Assembly: GCF_963662255.1 (NCBI RefSeq)
Contig: NC_085049.1
Span: 27,436,142 to 27,500,141 of the forward strand
Origin: Cinclus cinclus
Lineage: Eukaryota > Chordata > Aves > Passeriformes > Cinclidae
Direction: 5' to 3'
DNA: 64,000 nt
The translations under genes and the position numbers were made by a program. Below, piece after piece: positions 63,801 to 64,000 of this stretch. The notes below the pieces were generated by a model, which worked only from the letters and a program-made list of their open reading frames with translations, was not told the origin of the DNA and made no database searches. Each line of letters opens with the position of its first letter. The first letter of the stretch is position 1.

Positions 63801-63956
63801 AGCAATATCAACTTCACATGATAATGGGGATGTAGCAACTCTGCCAAGCAGCCCTCCCAGTGTTGCCAATTAACAGTTCTTTCTTCCAGGGCGGTGGGCA
63901 AACAAATGCTGGAAGAGTGAGACGAACCTTTGGCGGTGTTGGAAGGAACTTGGCAG
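51755..63956 (+). CDS. bifunctional pseudouridine-5'-phosphate glycosidase / pseudouridine kinase (kinase part runs off window)
   Basis: Eleven coding exons: 51755-51839, 52243-52357, 53641-53815, 54444-54555, 55555-55661, 56477-56603, 57152-57272, 57546-57631, 58743-58867, 60044-60103, 63890-63956. They join in frame to 393 codons. Residues 31-340 form a complete PsuG domain, which cleaves pseudouridine 5'-phosphate to uracil and ribose 5-phosphate; from 352 a PfkB-family kinase begins, the pseudouridine-phosphorylating half. Residues equivalent to E. coli PsuG Glu31, Lys93, His137, Asp149 and Lys166 (the Schiff-base lysine) are E52, K113, H157, D169 and K186. Motifs include [53 protein letters not shown], and kinase IGGINVDF and FGGVGRN. 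The N-terminus resembles a mitochondrial presequence. Fused PsuG-PsuK proteins are known in eukaryotes; mammals appear to lack the gene. Substrate assignment is by homology. Confidence 0.93.
52243..52357 (+). CDS. pseudouridine gene exon 2 (PsuG start, catalytic Glu)
   Basis: Acceptor CCCCAG, donor TTGAG|GTGGTG. It encodes [20 protein letters not shown] with catalytic-type E52, then [10 protein letters not shown]. Confidence 0.93.
53641..53815 (+). CDS. pseudouridine gene exon 3 (PsuG, Lys113)
   Basis: Acceptor TCTCAG, donor CCAG|GTATGG. It encodes [20 protein letters not shown] and [14 protein letters not shown]113 aligns with E. coli Lys93. Confidence 0.96.
54240..54302 (-). mobile_element. 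CR1 3' terminus, minus orientation
   Basis: It begins TCACAGAATCACAGAATATT, the reverse complement of the CR1 terminal ATTCTGTG repeats, then GAGTTGGAAGTGACCCACAA and AGAGTCCAGCTC. Antisense to its host gene. Confidence 0.8.
54444..54555 (+). CDS. pseudouridine gene exon 4 (PsuG, His157)
   Basis: Acceptor CAACAG, donor AACA|GTAAGA. It encodes [19 protein letters not shown] and [15 protein letters not shown], the conserved PsuG core. Confidence 0.96.
55555..55661 (+). CDS. pseudouridine gene exon 5 (PsuG Schiff-base Lys186)
   Basis: Acceptor TGACAG, donor TCTG|GTAGGT. It encodes [20 protein letters not shown] then GAKSILDIG, with D169 and K186. Confidence 0.96.
56477..56603 (+). CDS. pseudouridine gene exon 6
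   Basis: Acceptor CCGCAG, donor ATTG|GTGTGT. It encodes [20 protein letters not shown] and the [19 protein letters not shown] segment. Confidence 0.94.
57152..57272 (+). CDS. pseudouridine gene exon 7
   Basis: Acceptor CTCACAG, donor CCAG|GTGAGA. It encodes [20 protein letters not shown] and the helix [15 protein letters not shown], matching PsuG NPIPEQF...AIDQAVAEA. Confidence 0.94.
57546..57631 (+). CDS. pseudouridine gene exon 8
   Basis: 86 bp, acceptor TTGCAG, donor TCCA|GTATCC. It encodes [20 protein letters not shown] then TDGKSLDS. The donor is weak at +4 to +6; a run of 12 G follows 17 bp downstream. Confidence 0.93.
57649..57660 (+). repeat. G12 homopolymer next to a weak donor
   Basis: An uninterrupted G run in the intron directly after exon 8. 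Intronic G runs can aid recognition of weak donors, and this one is also likely length-variable. Confidence 0.9.
58518..58556. repeat. A-rich tract with G interruptions
   Basis: A12 G A8 G A7 G type tract within the intron between exons 8 and 9. Confidence 0.9.
58743..58867 (+). CDS. pseudouridine gene exon 9 (end of PsuG, linker)
   Basis: Acceptor AAACAG, donor CCA|GTGAGT. It encodes [20 protein letters not shown] (the PsuG C-terminal helix) and a basic, Pro-containing linker, ending phase 0. Confidence 0.95.
60044..60103 (+). CDS. pseudouridine gene exon 10 (first strand of PfkB kinase)
   Basis: 60 bp, phase 0 at both ends, acceptor TTAAAG, donor CCTG|GTATTG. It encodes [20 protein letters not shown], the first beta strand and sugar-binding Asp region of ribokinase-like kinases. 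Confidence 0.93.
60104..63889. other. intron 10 of the pseudouridine gene
   Basis: 3.8 kb. It has a short (CA)n at 60496-60510 and an AATA-rich stretch near 63462-63482. Otherwise it is unique-looking sequence with chance ORFs only. Confidence 0.75.
63890..63956 (+). CDS. pseudouridine gene exon 11 (PfkB glycine motif)
   Basis: Acceptor TTCCAG. It encodes [20 protein letters not shown] then LA, the PfkB family signature 1 region where sugar and phosphate are held. The inferred donor GCAG|GTGCCT is weak, and the rest of the kinase lies beyond the window. Confidence 0.88.
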
Positions 63957-64000
63957 GTGCCTGGTGCTTGGGTTTGCCTGTGGGTGCATGCCAGCTGTGA

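Overview
The window is vertebrate nuclear DNA and most likely comes from a bird. The evidence is spliced genes with GT/AG introns and CpG-island promoters, plus several worn fragments of CR1-type LINEs, including the avian-style ATTCTRTG 3' terminal repeat. I cannot name the species. There are no prokaryotic, tRNA, rRNA or CRISPR features. I rebuilt four protein-coding genes exon by exon, and reading frame is preserved across every splice junction.

Layout: (1) 1-15.75 kb, minus strand: SLC37A3, an MFS transporter. The 5' end and ten coding exons (381 codons) are present, and the last exons lie beyond the left edge. (2) 15.4-16.4 kb: a CpG island shared head-to-head by SLC37A3 and RAB19, containing two identical, oppositely oriented ZNF143-type sites. 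(3) 16.08-19.6 kb, plus strand: RAB19, complete in three coding exons (214 aa). (4) 19.6-26.8 kb: tail-to-tail intergenic DNA and 3' UTRs. (5) 26.8-45.93 kb, minus strand: MKRN1, complete in eight coding exons (476 aa), with three antisense CR1 fragments in its introns and its own CpG island at 45.2-46.3 kb. (6) 46.3-51.7 kb: intergenic. (7) 51.7-64 kb, plus strand: eleven coding exons of a fused pseudouridine-5'-phosphate glycosidase / PfkB-type pseudouridine kinase. The glycosidase half is complete. The kinase half runs off the right edge.

SLC37A3-RAB19-MKRN1 is the gene order of human 7q34, where, as I recall it, DENND2A follows MKRN1. Here a pseudouridine catabolism gene follows instead, a gene that mammals are generally described as lacking. 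This is the most interesting content of the window: its catalytic residues are intact, its N-terminus looks like a mitochondrial presequence, and the glycosidase-kinase fusion point falls exactly on an exon boundary. The four genes do not form a pathway. They are neighbours with separate roles in lysosomal transport, vesicle traffic/ciliogenesis, ubiquitin/RNA-linked regulation and modified-nucleoside breakdown.
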